The translations under genes were made by a program, and so were the position numbers. From contig JAHFGT010000004.1 of assembly GCA_023247275.1 (NCBI GenBank), forward strand, positions 1 through 56,844: 56,844 bases of DNA. The letters are read 5' to 3'. Under the pieces are notes generated by a model. It was not told the DNA's origin. It made no database searches and saw only the letters and a list, made by a program, of their open reading frames with translations. This DNA comes from Candidatus Omnitrophota bacterium (GTDB lineage: Bacteria > Omnitrophota > Gorgyraeia > Aquiviventales > Aquiviventaceae). Positions 1-7,973 of the stretch are shown one piece after another (the stretch's first letter is position 1; each line of letters starts with the position of its first letter).

Positions 1-1191
1 GAGGAATTTCGGGTCCTGCGGCAGATCATCGAGGCGGTGAACAGCACGCTAGATCTCCAAGGGGTTCTGCAACGGATCCTGGAACTGGTGTCACAGGTGA
101 CCTCGGCGGATGCCTGCCTGCTGTATCTGCTCGATGAGCCGGCTCAGCGGCTGGAGCTTCGGGCGTCGAGGCCACCACATCCTGAGAGCATCGGACGCAT
201 CGCCCTCCATGTTGGCGAGGGCCTGACCGGTTGGGTGGCCAAGGAACGCCGGGCGATCGTCATTGGCCGGGAAGCGTTTGCTGATCCGCGCTTCAAAGCG
301 TTTCAGCAGCTGCCCGAGGACCGGTACGAGGCATTCCTCGCAGTTCCCATTACGGCCAGAGACCGGCTGATTGGGGTCATCAACGTCCAACATCGCGAGC
401 CACATCGCTCTAGCGCAGACACCGTCGCGCTCGTGGAGACCATCGGGCGGCTTGTCGGAGGGGCCATCGCCAATGCCCGGCTCTATGAAGCGGCCCGGCA
501 GCGACGGCGTGAACTCGACACGCTGGCCCAGGTGAGCGAGGCGGTAGTCTCGGAGCGCTATCTCGATGAAATTCTCCAGCTGACGGTAACGGTCACCGCG
601 GAACTCATGGGTTCGAAGATCTGCTCGCTGATGTTACTCGACGAGGCCAAGCAGACCCTGGTCATTAGAGCCACGCAAGCCTTAAGTGCAGCCTACCGGA
701 ATAAACCACCCATCAAAGTGGGCCAGAGCGTCAGCGGTCGAGCGGTCAAGGAGCGGCGCCCGATCAGCGTCTTCGACGTGGCGAAAGAGAACGGGTACAT
801 GTTTCCCGATATCGCCCGACGCGAAGGGTTGCGTTCGCTCTTGTCAGTCCCGATGGTGATGCAGGATCGGGTGGTGGGTGTCCTCAACTGCTACACGGCT
901 CAGGGGCACCGCTTCAGTGAGGAGGAAACTCGCGTGCTCTCTACGATCGCGAACCAAGCTGCCGTGGCGATTGAGCACACGCGGGCTCTGGAGCAGGCCG
1001 TGGCGTTACAGAAGTCGCTCGACGAGCGGAAACTCATTGAGAAGGCGAAAGGGATACTCATCGAAGAGCTTCGCTGCTCTGAAGCTGAGGCGTTTCGCCT
1101 GCTGCAGAAACAGAGCATGGAAAAGCGCAAAACCATGCGTGAAATCGCCGAGGCGATCTTGTTGGCTCGCGAGCTCAAAGAAAGACGTTGA
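1..1191 (+). CDS. GAF-GAF-ANTAR antitermination regulator (5' end outside window)
   Basis: The frame is open from base 1, so the N-terminus lies upstream; an internal GTG at 37 is the first start-like codon but the preceding residues already read like GAF-linker helix. Two GAF domains (about residues 20-160 and 170-320 of the visible 396) are followed by a C-terminal three-helix ANTAR domain (about 335-396) with the typical KAKGILIEE and MREIAEAI stretches. GAF domains bind small ligands; ANTAR domains bind paired hexaloop RNA hairpins and prevent transcription termination. The gene sits directly upstream of a nitrate/nitrite cluster whose leader contains exactly such hairpins, so it is very likely the cluster's antiterminator, comparable in logic to NasR/NasT. 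There is no receiver domain, so the signal probably enters through the GAF modules. Confidence 0.9.
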   Translation, partial: EEFRVLRQIIEAVNSTLDLQGVLQRILELVSQVTSADACLLYLLDEPAQRLELRASRPPHPESIGRIALHVGEGLTGWVAKERRAIVIGREAFADPRFKAFQQLPEDRYEAFLAVPITARDRLIGVINVQHREPHRSSADTVALVETIGRLVGGAIANARLYEAARQRRRELDTLAQVSEAVVSERYLDEILQLTVTVTAELMGSKICSLMLLDEAKQTLVIRATQALSAAYRNKPPIKVGQSVSGRAVKERRPISVFDVAKENGYMFPDIARREGLRSLLSVPMVMQDRVVGVLNCYTAQGHRFSEEETRVLSTIANQAAVAIEHTRALEQAVALQKSLDERKLIEKAKGILIEELRCSEAEAFRLLQKQSMEKRKTMREIAEAILLARELKERR

Positions 1192-1217
1192 CACGAGCGT
1201 TCCGGTGAGTATAGAAT
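1188..1217 (+). promoter_or_regulatory. sigma70-type promoter for the nitrate cluster
   Basis: TTGACA at 1188-1193 and TAGAAT at 1212-1217 are separated by 18 bases. The -35 box overlaps the stop codon of the ANTAR gene. Transcription would start near 1224, just before the two hexaloop hairpins, so the hairpins and terminator would lie in the leader of the nitrite reductase operon. Confidence 0.6.
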
Positions 1218-1232
1218 GTAAAACTGTTGTTT

Positions 1233-1272
1233 GATCCAACGACGGATCGAGAGAAACGAACAAGGGCGTTCG
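1233..1272 (+). promoter_or_regulatory. tandem ANTAR-target hairpins (P1 and P2)
   Basis: P1 is GATCC-AACGAC-GGATC (1233-1248) and P2 is CGAAC-AAGGGC-GTTCG (1257-1272). Both loops have six bases with A at position 1 and G at position 4, the signature described for ANTAR-binding RNA. The 3' strand of P2 lies inside the 5' strand of the terminator at 1265-1293, so P2 and the terminator are mutually exclusive. Confidence 0.8.
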
Positions 1273-1293
1273 CAAGAAGCGAGCGCCTTTTTT
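1265..1293 (+). terminator. leader intrinsic terminator (ANTAR-controlled)
   Basis: A nine-base stem (1265-1273 with 1279-1287, one G-U pair) with a five-base loop is followed by six T. It can end transcripts of the upstream gene and, if the promoter at 1188 is used, is the conditional terminator that the ANTAR protein would overcome. Confidence 0.85.
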
Positions 1294-1383
1294 CTATCCT
1301 CTGTCTGACCACGCGATGGCAGAAAACAGCCTGTGGCGAGTCGGCAGAGGGTGGCAGTTATGTGGTGTCGTAAAGCGAAGACC

Positions 1384-1442
1384 GGCAGCGATGAAGCTGC
1401 CAGTCGTCTGGGACAGCGGCGTTCCCTTGATCGGGAACGCCG
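1384..1442 (+). promoter_or_regulatory. second set of leader hairpins
   Basis: A six-base stem with loop GATGAA (1384-1401) is followed by a perfect ten-base stem with loop TTGATC (1417-1442). The second stem is followed only by TCTGCATTTT, a poor U-tract. The hairpins end about 27 bases before the ribosome site of the first PII gene. They could be a second attenuator or an RNA structure affecting translation; the loops do not have the A1/G4 pattern. The rest of 1294-1484 shows no coding potential. Confidence 0.4.
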
Positions 1443-1484
1443 TCTGCATTTTCTGGCCATTCAGCCTCAGGAGGAAATGGTGAC

Positions 1485-2057
1485 ATGAGTGGGCAGCGCA
1501 ATGAACGCCTCGACGAAGAAAAGCTGCGCCTGGCGATCCGACAGGAGATGGGCGCACAGCCATCCAGCGTCAGGCCAGGACTGCTCAGATTGTGGAGCAG
1601 CCCACCAGCCGATCGAGCGATTCAACTGAAGGAGGTTGTGGCGATCATTCGGCCCCAGCGATGGAGCCATACGAAGCTCCGGGTTCAGCGGCTGCGTGTG
1701 CAGGCGTTCACGCAGACCAGGGTTCTCGGCCGTGGCCGCGAGCGGGGATTGCGGTATCTGCCGCGCCGAGGGGCGGCACACGGGATGGGTGTTCGGTATC
1801 TCCCGAAGCGGATGATCTCGTGGATCGTGGAAGCAGCGCAGGTGGAACTACTCGTGAACGCCATCATCGAAACCAATCAAACAGGTCAGCTCGGCGACGG
1901 CAAAATTTTCGTCTTGCCAGTCGAGGACGCCGTGCGCATTCGCACGAATGAGCATGGGGTCGAGGCGTTGCGAACCGAGGCTGCGTTTGAGATGGTGTTG
2001 GGGACCACGCGCACCTCGACCACGACACCAGAGCTGGAGCATGCGTCCAGGCAATAA
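1485..2057 (+). CDS. NifI2-like PII signal protein with N-terminal extension
   Basis: ATG at 1485 follows AGGAGG at proper distance. Residues 1-47 are an extension of unknown role; the PII fold begins at VVAIIRP (about residue 50) and includes the T-loop region LGRGRERGLRYLPRR, then YLPKRM and NQTGQLGDGKIFVLPVEDAV. These last motifs resemble NifI2 of archaeal and clostridial nitrogenase operons more than GlnB/GlnK. A tail of about 30 residues follows the core. PII proteins bind ATP/ADP and 2-oxoglutarate and control nitrogen enzymes by direct contact. Its stop overlaps the start of nirA, and a NifI1-like partner lies on the other side of nirA, so control of nitrite reduction is the likely job. 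Confidence 0.85.
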   Translation: MSGQRNERLDEEKLRLAIRQEMGAQPSSVRPGLLRLWSSPPADRAIQLKEVVAIIRPQRWSHTKLRVQRLRVQAFTQTRVLGRGRERGLRYLPRRGAAHGMGVRYLPKRMISWIVEAAQVELLVNAIIETNQTGQLGDGKIFVLPVEDAVRIRTNEHGVEALRTEAAFEMVLGTTRTSTTTPELEHASRQ

Positions 2058-4017
2058 CCCGATTGAAACCTACAAGGCCTCCAAGGAAGGTGATGGGCTA
2101 CGCATCCGAGAGGACCTGCCGCGATTCATCCAACAGGGCTACGAGTCGTTGACGCCTGCGGACAAAGAACTGCTGAAGTGGGTCGGGCTCTTCTTCCGCA
2201 GGCCAACACCGGGCAAGTTCATGATGCGCATCCGCATGCCCAACGGGTTTGCAACCAGCGAACAGCTCGTGGCGATTGCGGATCTCTCTGAACGGATCGG
2301 TAACGGGGTGCTCGATATCACCACGCGCCAGCAGATCGAGCTGCGTGGCTACACCTTAGCTGGCGTTCCGGAGATCTGGGAAACGTTGCGTGGAGTCAAG
2401 CTACAATCGTTGCAAACCGGCATGGATAACATCCGTAACCTCAATGGGTGTCCGCTGGCCGGCCTGAGCTCTCATGAGCTCCTGGACGCATCCTCCATCG
2501 TGCTGGAGTTGGACCGAATCATTGTGGGGGAGAACGGCAATCCAGAGTTCACCAATCTGCCGCGCAAGATGAATGTGACGGTGACTGGATGCTTGGAAAA
2601 CTGCACCCACAATGAGTCGCAGGACATCGCCTTGGTGCCGGCGACGAAAGCACTGAACAGGACCACCCAGTCAGGTTTTCACGTGCTCGTGGGTGGCAAG
2701 ATGGGGTCAGGCGGTTTTACCATTGCCTCGCCCCTTGGATGGTTCGTGCAGCCCCATCAGGCCGTGGAGATCGTGATCGCCATTATTACACTGTTCCGCG
2801 ATGAGGGGCCGCGTGATGCACGAACGAAATGCCGACTGGCATTTCTGCTGGAGGGGTGGGGGGTGGACCGCTTCCGTACAGAGCTGGCTGCACGGCTCGG
2901 ATGGAACCCGCTGCCAGCCGGCCAGGACGCTCGCACCGAGCGCCACACGGATCACGTCGGAATCCAGCCGCAGAAACAACCCGAGACATACGCCGTTGGT
3001 CTGAACGTCACTGTTGGCCGCATCCCACATGGACAGTTGCGGGAGCTGGCCCGTCTTGCACAAGTGTACGGCACCGGGGAGGTTCGTCTGACCACCGGAC
3101 AGAACGCGATCCTCATCAACGTTCCCCAAAAACGATTGGATGCCCTGTTACGGGAACCACTGCTCAAAGAGCTCTCTCACGAACCGTCACGCTTGGTAAG
3201 GGGGCTGGTCAGTTGCACCGGAATCCAGTACTGCAACCTCGCGGTGATCGAAACGAAAGCCAGGGCGGTGGAAATCGCCAACGCCTTGGAGCAGCGCCTG
3301 GGACCTGATGGTGAGCCGCTGACCATCCATTGGTCAGGCTGCCCGGCTGCCTGCGGCAATCACTTGGCGGCTGATATCGGGCTGCGGGGGATGAAGGTCA
3401 ATGTCGGCGGCCAGTCGGTGGATGCGGTGGCGATCTACGTCGGCGGGCGCACCGGTCCCAATGCGAAGGCCGCGCAGCCCATTATGGAAATGGTGCCGTG
3501 CGATGAAGCGCTACCTGATGTGCTCGCCACCATCATCAAGCACCTGGATCTCTTTAAGAAAGTGGAACCGCACCCGGGCATTAAAGACCGTGTCTTCATG
3601 GTGCCGGCCTATGGTGATGACGAGAGTGATGGCAACGGCCATCGCGTGGGGCGGGTCGCTGGTATCGCAGCGACCAAGGAAGGAGTGGAGACCATGATTA
3701 GTCCCCGGACCGTCAAGGTCAAGGCGTGTGAGGTGAAGGAGTTTGTCGAGGGCTCTGGAAAACTCGTCACGATCAGCGGAAAGGCTATCGCCCTGTTCCG
3801 CGTCGGTGAGCGTATCGTGGCGCTGGAGGCTGAGTGTCCCCATGAGGGTGGCCCGCTCCAGGATGGAACGATCGAGGATGGTTGCGTGGTCTGCCCGTGG
3901 CATAACTACAAGTTTGAGTTGGCGAGCGGCCAGTGTGATATCGATCCGAGTCTCAGGGTTGGGACGTACCCAGTCACGGTTGAAGACAACGTGGTATTGG
4001 TGGAGGTACCCACATGA
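2041..4017 (+). CDS. nirA: ferredoxin-type nitrite reductase fused to a Rieske domain
   Basis: A 658-residue protein. Residues 1 to about 550 form a sulfite/nitrite reductase of the siroheme-[4Fe-4S] family that reduces nitrite to ammonium; the cluster/siroheme cysteines are in SCTGIQYC (C392, C398) and GCPAAC (C434, C438). The last 100 residues are a NirD-like Rieske [2Fe-2S] domain with CPH (C599, H601) and CPWH (C618, H621). The ATG at 2041 is preferred, since earlier in-frame codons give an arginine-rich sequence that is only a shadow of the PII gene. It overlaps the PII gene upstream and the next PII gene by ATGA. Sulfite reductase is the main alternative, but the PII, nitrate and Moco neighbours favour nitrite. 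The fused Rieske domain may pass electrons to the catalytic part. Confidence 0.9.
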   Translation: MRPGNNPIETYKASKEGDGLRIREDLPRFIQQGYESLTPADKELLKWVGLFFRRPTPGKFMMRIRMPNGFATSEQLVAIADLSERIGNGVLDITTRQQIELRGYTLAGVPEIWETLRGVKLQSLQTGMDNIRNLNGCPLAGLSSHELLDASSIVLELDRIIVGENGNPEFTNLPRKMNVTVTGCLENCTHNESQDIALVPATKALNRTTQSGFHVLVGGKMGSGGFTIASPLGWFVQPHQAVEIVIAIITLFRDEGPRDARTKCRLAFLLEGWGVDRFRTELAARLGWNPLPAGQDARTERHTDHVGIQPQKQPETYAVGLNVTVGRIPHGQLRELARLAQVYGTGEVRLTTGQNAILINVPQKRLDALLREPLLKELSHEPSRLVRGLVSCTGIQYCNLAVIETKARAVEIANALEQRLGPDGEPLTIHWSGCPAACGNHLAADIGLRGMKVNVGGQSVDAVAIYVGGRTGPNAKAAQPIMEMVPCDEALPDVLATIIKHLDLFKKVEPHPGIKDRVFMVPAYGDDESDGNGHRVGRVAGIAATKEGVETMISPRTVKVKACEVKEFVEGSGKLVTISGKAIALFRVGERIVALEAECPHEGGPLQDGTIEDGCVVCPWHNYKFELASGQCDIDPSLRVGTYPVTVEDNVVLVEVPT

Positions 4018-4355
4018 AACTTCTTCGAGCGATTATTCGTCCGGAGCGTGAAGAACAGGTGGTGGAAGCGCTCGAGGTCGCGGGGATCGTCTCGCTGACC
4101 AAAATGGATGTGCTTGGCCGAGGACAGCAGCGAGGTATCCAGGTGGGCGCTACGGTCTATGACGAATTGCCCAAAGTCCAACTGATGATTGTCGTTGAGG
4201 ATGTGAAGGTCGATACCGCAGTGGCCGCTATCGACGTAGGAGCCAAAACCGGCCAGCCTGGCGATGGCAAGGTGTTCATCAGCTCTGTCGAGGCCGTTTA
4301 CACCATTCGAACGGGGCAGAAGGTGACGGAGACCCCTATCCCGCAGGGCGCCTGA
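4014..4355 (+). CDS. NifI1-like PII signal protein
   Basis: A 113-residue PII protein beginning MKLLRAIIRP, with the T-loop motif GRGQQRGIQVG, LPKVQLMIVV and GDGKVFISSVEAVYTIRTG. The T-loop and C-terminal block are those of NifI1-type proteins. ATG overlaps the nirA stop (ATGA), implying translational coupling. With the NifI2-like gene before nirA it makes a pair that brackets nitrite reductase. NifI1 and NifI2 of methanogens act together as one complex that senses 2-oxoglutarate; a similar hetero-complex is inferred here. Confidence 0.88.
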   Translation: MKLLRAIIRPEREEQVVEALEVAGIVSLTKMDVLGRGQQRGIQVGATVYDELPKVQLMIVVEDVKVDTAVAAIDVGAKTGQPGDGKVFISSVEAVYTIRTGQKVTETPIPQGA

Positions 4356-4362
4356 TTCAGTC

Positions 4363-4608
4363 ATGGATGTCCGAGTGAGGTTCTTTGCCACGTTACGAGA
4401 TGCGGCTGGCACAGAAGAGTGCTGGTTGGCGTTGGCGTCTGGTGCCCGAGGGGTGGAGGCAAAAACCACTCTGGCGGCGCGTCATCCACGCTTGGCCGGT
4501 CTGGTGGAGTATGCCAGGCTCGCGATTAACCAGGAATACCAGCCTTGGGACACACCGCTGCAAGATGGGGATGAACTTGCGTTGATCCCACCGGTCAGTG
4601 GAGGGTGA
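4363..4608 (+). CDS. moaD: molybdopterin synthase small subunit MoaD
   Basis: An 81-residue ubiquitin-like protein beginning VRFFATLRDAAG and ending in GG. The terminal glycine is converted to a thiocarboxylate that gives sulfur to precursor Z (cPMP), with MoaE as partner. It lies seven bases after the PII gene and eight before the chosen moaE start, in a string of Moco genes. The loading enzyme (MoeB) is not in the window. Confidence 0.92.
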   Translation: MDVRVRFFATLRDAAGTEECWLALASGARGVEAKTTLAARHPRLAGLVEYARLAINQEYQPWDTPLQDGDELALIPPVSGG

Positions 4609-4615
4609 GTCGCGA

Positions 4616-5116
4616 ATGGGATATCTCACCCTGGCGCCGATCTCATGGGAGCGTGTCGTCTATTTGAATCGGTGGGCTGCGCGCGATGGCTGCGGGGCTG
4701 TGGTGACATTCGTCGGGGTCGTGCGTGCGGATCGAAGTGACCACCATGTGGTCCAGGCCCTGTGCTATGAGGCGTATCCGGACATGGCCGAGCTGCTCAT
4801 CCAACGACTGATCAACGAGGCGAACGTTCGATGGTCGCTGGAAGGTGTCGCGGTTCAGCACCGCCTCGGTCTGGTTGAGGTCGGCCACATCAGCGTGGTG
4901 GTCGTGGTCGCCACCCAACACCGGGCTCAGGCCTCTACTGCCTCACAGTTCCTGATCGAGCGGATCAAACACGACGTCCCGATTTGGAAACGCGAGCAGT
5001 ACGATGACGGCACATCCCAGTGGATCACCAACACGCCGGAACTGTTAGAGGTTGCCGACCCACGAGGAGCTGATCATGCCCATTCAACTTCGCTCAGGGC
5101 TATGGTGAGCGAGTGA
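4616..5116 (+). CDS. moaE: molybdopterin synthase large subunit MoaE
   Basis: A 166-residue protein with FVGVVR, the YEAYPDMAE block and the VPIWKRE motif carrying the active-site lysine. It forms molybdopterin from cPMP with sulfur from MoaD. ATG 4616 is preferred over the in-frame ATG at 4598, which overlaps moaD. The last 15 or so residues (from about HSTSLRAMVSE) are encoded by a palindromic repeat at 5088-5130, so the original C-terminus seems to have been replaced or extended. Confidence 0.92.
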   Translation: MGYLTLAPISWERVVYLNRWAARDGCGAVVTFVGVVRADRSDHHVVQALCYEAYPDMAELLIQRLINEANVRWSLEGVAVQHRLGLVEVGHISVVVVVATQHRAQASTASQFLIERIKHDVPIWKREQYDDGTSQWITNTPELLEVADPRGADHAHSTSLRAMVSE

Positions 5117-5130
5117 AGGTGAGTCGAACC
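5088..5130 (+). repeat. GAGTCGAACC-ended palindromic element, copy 1
   Basis: The sequence reads TTCGCTCA, a short spacer, TGAGCGAG and then GAGTCGAACC at 5121-5130, immediately followed by the ATG of moeA. It shares its right end with elements at 12227-12290 and 14468-14536. It covers the 3' end of moaE and leaves moeA without a clear ribosome site. Confidence 0.6.
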
Positions 5131-6402
5131 ATGCTGACGTATGAGCAGGCGTTGAAACGCATCTTGAACGTCACCCCGCCACCTCGAGTGGGTGTTGTCA
5201 GGCTCCACGAATCACTCGGCCTGGTGCTTGCCAGGCCGATAGCGGCACGCTGCGACCTACCGCAGTTTGACAACAGCGCGGTCGATGGGTATGCGATTCG
5301 GTCGCAGGATATCCCCCAAGCCACCAATGGTCATGCCTCGCCTGTGGCGTTCCATATCATCGGCAACGCGGAGGCAGGACGGCCGTTTCGCACGCTGATT
5401 CGGCAGCGTGAGGCCGTGCGAATCTTGACCGGTGCGCAGATTCCCCAGGGAGCTGATGCGGTCGTTATGCAGGAGCACGTGATTCGACAATCCCGTCAGC
5501 TCGTCATCCAGCGCTGGCCGACATCTGGGCAGAACATCCGTCGACGGGGGGAGGATCTCTGTCAAGGAACGCGCATCTTGGAGGCGGGTACGTTGCTCCG
5601 GCCTCAGGAAATTGGACTGCTGGCAGCCGTTGGAGTTGCCAAGGTGCCGATCTATCGACGGCCCACGGTGGCGATCCTAACTACCGGCGATGAGCTCGCG
5701 TCCCCTGGAACCCGTTTGAAGCCTGGCCAAATCCATGAGAGCAACGGACCGTTGCTCCATGCACTGGTCCAACAGGCCGGGGGACGAGTGATAGATCTTG
5801 GCACGGCGCGTGACGCCATCGCCTCGCTGATCCACAAGATCCGTCAGGGGCTTGCGTGCGACCTTCTGGTGATCTCGGGAGGGGTGTCAGTCGGGGAGAA
5901 GGATTTTGTCCGCACCGCGGCGCAACGCTGCGGCGTTCAACAACTCCTCTGGCAGGTCAGCATCAAACCAGGCATGCCGTTGTTCGTGGGCATGCATCGC
6001 CGGAGACTGATTTTCGGTCTGCCCGGCAATCCGGTCTCGGTCTTTGTGACGTTCGAGGAGTTTGTGAAGCCGACGCTGTATCGGCTCATGGGGCGCGAAT
6101 GGCAGGACCCCTATACCGAGCCGGCCGTCTTGATCGAGAACCTCAAGATCTCGCACACGCGGCGGACGCATTTTATCCGCATCCGGTGCTCGCAGCACAG
6201 TCAACTAGTCGCCGAGCCTTTGGACGGGCAAGGGTCGCATCGGCTGCGCAGCCTCGTGGAGGCCGATGGATGGATCCGCATGAACGCCGAGCAAGGCCCG
6301 TGGTCAGCTGGCGCGCGGGTGTTCGTCAAACCGGCCTACGCCACATCCACAGACCGGCCTGCGTTCAGCGCGACGAGCAAGTCGCAAGCCACATGCTACT
6401 GA
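5131..6402 (+). CDS. moeA: molybdopterin molybdenumtransferase MoeA
   Basis: A 423-residue protein with the family motifs FDNSAVDGYA, GAQIPQGADAVV, RRRGEDL, TTGDEL, SGGVSVGEKDF and GLPGNPVS. MoeA inserts molybdate into adenylylated molybdopterin. The ATG at 5131 directly follows a palindromic element; the GTG at 5113 would add six residues that belong to the repeat. It overlaps mobA by ten bases. Confidence 0.93.
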   Translation: MLTYEQALKRILNVTPPPRVGVVRLHESLGLVLARPIAARCDLPQFDNSAVDGYAIRSQDIPQATNGHASPVAFHIIGNAEAGRPFRTLIRQREAVRILTGAQIPQGADAVVMQEHVIRQSRQLVIQRWPTSGQNIRRRGEDLCQGTRILEAGTLLRPQEIGLLAAVGVAKVPIYRRPTVAILTTGDELASPGTRLKPGQIHESNGPLLHALVQQAGGRVIDLGTARDAIASLIHKIRQGLACDLLVISGGVSVGEKDFVRTAAQRCGVQQLLWQVSIKPGMPLFVGMHRRRLIFGLPGNPVSVFVTFEEFVKPTLYRLMGREWQDPYTEPAVLIENLKISHTRRTHFIRIRCSQHSQLVAEPLDGQGSHRLRSLVEADGWIRMNAEQGPWSAGARVFVKPAYATSTDRPAFSATSKSQATCY

Positions 6403-6989
6403 CCGGCTTCATTTTGGCAGGCGGTCAGTCGAGCCGGATGGGACGCGACAAGGCGTTGCTTCCTCTTGGTTCCCAGAGACTGGTTGAAGTGGTGATTGAG
6501 CGAATCCGGCCGCTGGTTGAGCAGGTGGTGGTGATCGGCAATCCACGCAACATCCAACCGCTTCAGGCGCGGCTGGTGCACAAGGTCCTGACGGATCTCA
6601 AGCCAGATTGCGGCCCGTTGATGGGGATTTACACCGGCCTGATTCATACCCAGACCGCGCTGAACGTGTTTGTCCCCTGCGACATGCCGTGGGTCGAGAG
6701 CCGGCTGATCGAACGGTTGACGCAGACGTGCCGCGAAGGGGCTGCGGTGGCGGCCAGTCTTCATCCGCTTGAAGGAGTTCAGCCATTTCCACTGGTGTGT
6801 CACACCAAGGCTTGCCGAACGATCGGAGCACTCCTCGATACGGCGGAACGCTCGCTACAGGCCTTGCTGCGCCAACCGAACACCTCTGTGATCAGCATTG
6901 AAGAACCTGAGTTGTGGCGCTCGTTCACCAACGTCAACACGATCGCTGACTATGCGAAACTCTCTGACGAACCCACTGTCGCACGTTGA
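6393..6989 (+). CDS. mobA: molybdenum cofactor guanylyltransferase MobA
   Basis: A 198-residue protein beginning MLLTGFILAGGQSSRMG with the GTP-binding motif LAGGQSSRMGRDK and a DMPW metal-binding motif. It links GMP to the molybdenum cofactor to give the MGD form used by the DMSO-reductase family, which fits the nitrate reductase further on. Starts upstream of 6393 in the same frame are shadow of moeA. It overlaps moaC by 38 bases. Confidence 0.92.
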   Translation: MLLTGFILAGGQSSRMGRDKALLPLGSQRLVEVVIERIRPLVEQVVVIGNPRNIQPLQARLVHKVLTDLKPDCGPLMGIYTGLIHTQTALNVFVPCDMPWVESRLIERLTQTCREGAAVAASLHPLEGVQPFPLVCHTKACRTIGALLDTAERSLQALLRQPNTSVISIEEPELWRSFTNVNTIADYAKLSDEPTVAR

Positions 6990-7479
6990 TCATCACGGAC
7001 GCGCACGGATGGTGAACGTCATCGCCAAGTCGCCAACGCATCGGCAGGCGCGTGTGCAAGCTGTCATCACGCTGTCACGTGACGCGTTTGAGGCGATCCA
7101 GCAGCAGTCGCTGAAGAAAGGCGACCCGTTCACCGTGGCCAAGATCGCCGGCCTCCAAGCGGCGAAGCGAACCGCCGAGCTCATCCCGCTGTGCCATCCG
7201 CTGCCGATCGACCATCTAGAGGTGACGTATGAGTCCGATGCCGCAACGCATTCGATCCGTCTGGTCGCGTCCGCCGCCACGACAGCCAAAACCGGCGTGG
7301 AGCTGGAGGCGTTCGTGGCCGCGGCCATTAGCTCTCTGGCGCTCTACGATATGGTCAAAGCCATCGACCCAGCCGCGACGATTACTGATCTTCAACTGCT
7401 GTGCAAGACCGGTGGCAAGAAATCGTTTACCCGTGTCGCCACACAGCCTGATGGAGTCCCATGCGTGCAGCCGTCGTGA
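6952..7479 (+). CDS. moaC: cyclic pyranopterin monophosphate synthase MoaC
   Basis: A 175-residue protein with LCHPLPIDHLEV and TGVELEAFVAAA / LYDMVKAID, the active-site blocks of MoaC, which makes cPMP together with MoaA. ATG 6952 gives MRNSLTNPLSHVDHHG, a normal MoaC N-terminus. The gene overlaps both neighbours, a sign of tight co-translation. Confidence 0.93.
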   Translation: MRNSLTNPLSHVDHHGRARMVNVIAKSPTHRQARVQAVITLSRDAFEAIQQQSLKKGDPFTVAKIAGLQAAKRTAELIPLCHPLPIDHLEVTYESDAATHSIRLVASAATTAKTGVELEAFVAAAISSLALYDMVKAIDPAATITDLQLLCKTGGKKSFTRVATQPDGVPCVQPS

Positions 7480-7973
7480 CAGTGAGTGACCGATCATTCA
7501 GGGGTGAGCGACCTGATGTCAGCGGGCCGGTGCTCAAGCAGCTTCTGGAGGAGACGGGGACCGACGTGGTGGAGGTCGTGGTGGTGCCAGATGATCCTGC
7601 GGTTATCGCACAGACATTAATCAGGCTGACCGATGAGGTGCAATGTGCACTCGTCTTCACGACAGGTGGGACCGGATTGTCACCGCGAGACACGACTCCA
7701 GAAGCCACCAAACAGGTGATTGATAAGGGTGTGCCAGGGATGGAAGAGGCCATTCGACAGGAGAGTCTGAAGGCCACGCCGCTGGCGATGCTTTCAAGAG
7801 GGGTCGTAGGCGTGCGCGGCCAGACGCTGATCTGCAACTTCCCTGGCAGCCCGAAGGCGGTGAAGGAATGTTTTGCTGTCGTCGAACCGGTCCTCGCCCA
7901 CGCGGTGAAGCTGTTGCGAGATGAAAATCCTTATGCCGATACCGATCACGCATGTCGACCGTCACGCTCGTGA
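7461..7973 (+). CDS. mog: molybdopterin adenylyltransferase Mog/MoaB
   Basis: A 170-residue protein beginning MRAAVVTVSDRS with TTGGTGLSPRDTTPE and the NFPGSPKAV block. It adenylylates molybdopterin before MoeA inserts the metal. It overlaps moaC by 19 bases and the next gene by 22. Mog and MoaB cannot be separated with certainty by eye. Confidence 0.9.
   Translation: MRAAVVTVSDRSFRGERPDVSGPVLKQLLEETGTDVVEVVVVPDDPAVIAQTLIRLTDEVQCALVFTTGGTGLSPRDTTPEATKQVIDKGVPGMEEAIRQESLKATPLAMLSRGVVGVRGQTLICNFPGSPKAVKECFAVVEPVLAHAVKLLRDENPYADTDHACRPSRS

Noticed and set aside
900-1460. Open frame on the minus strand across the ANTAR gene end and the leader
   Set aside because: It runs through the ANTAR domain and the structured leader and resembles no protein.
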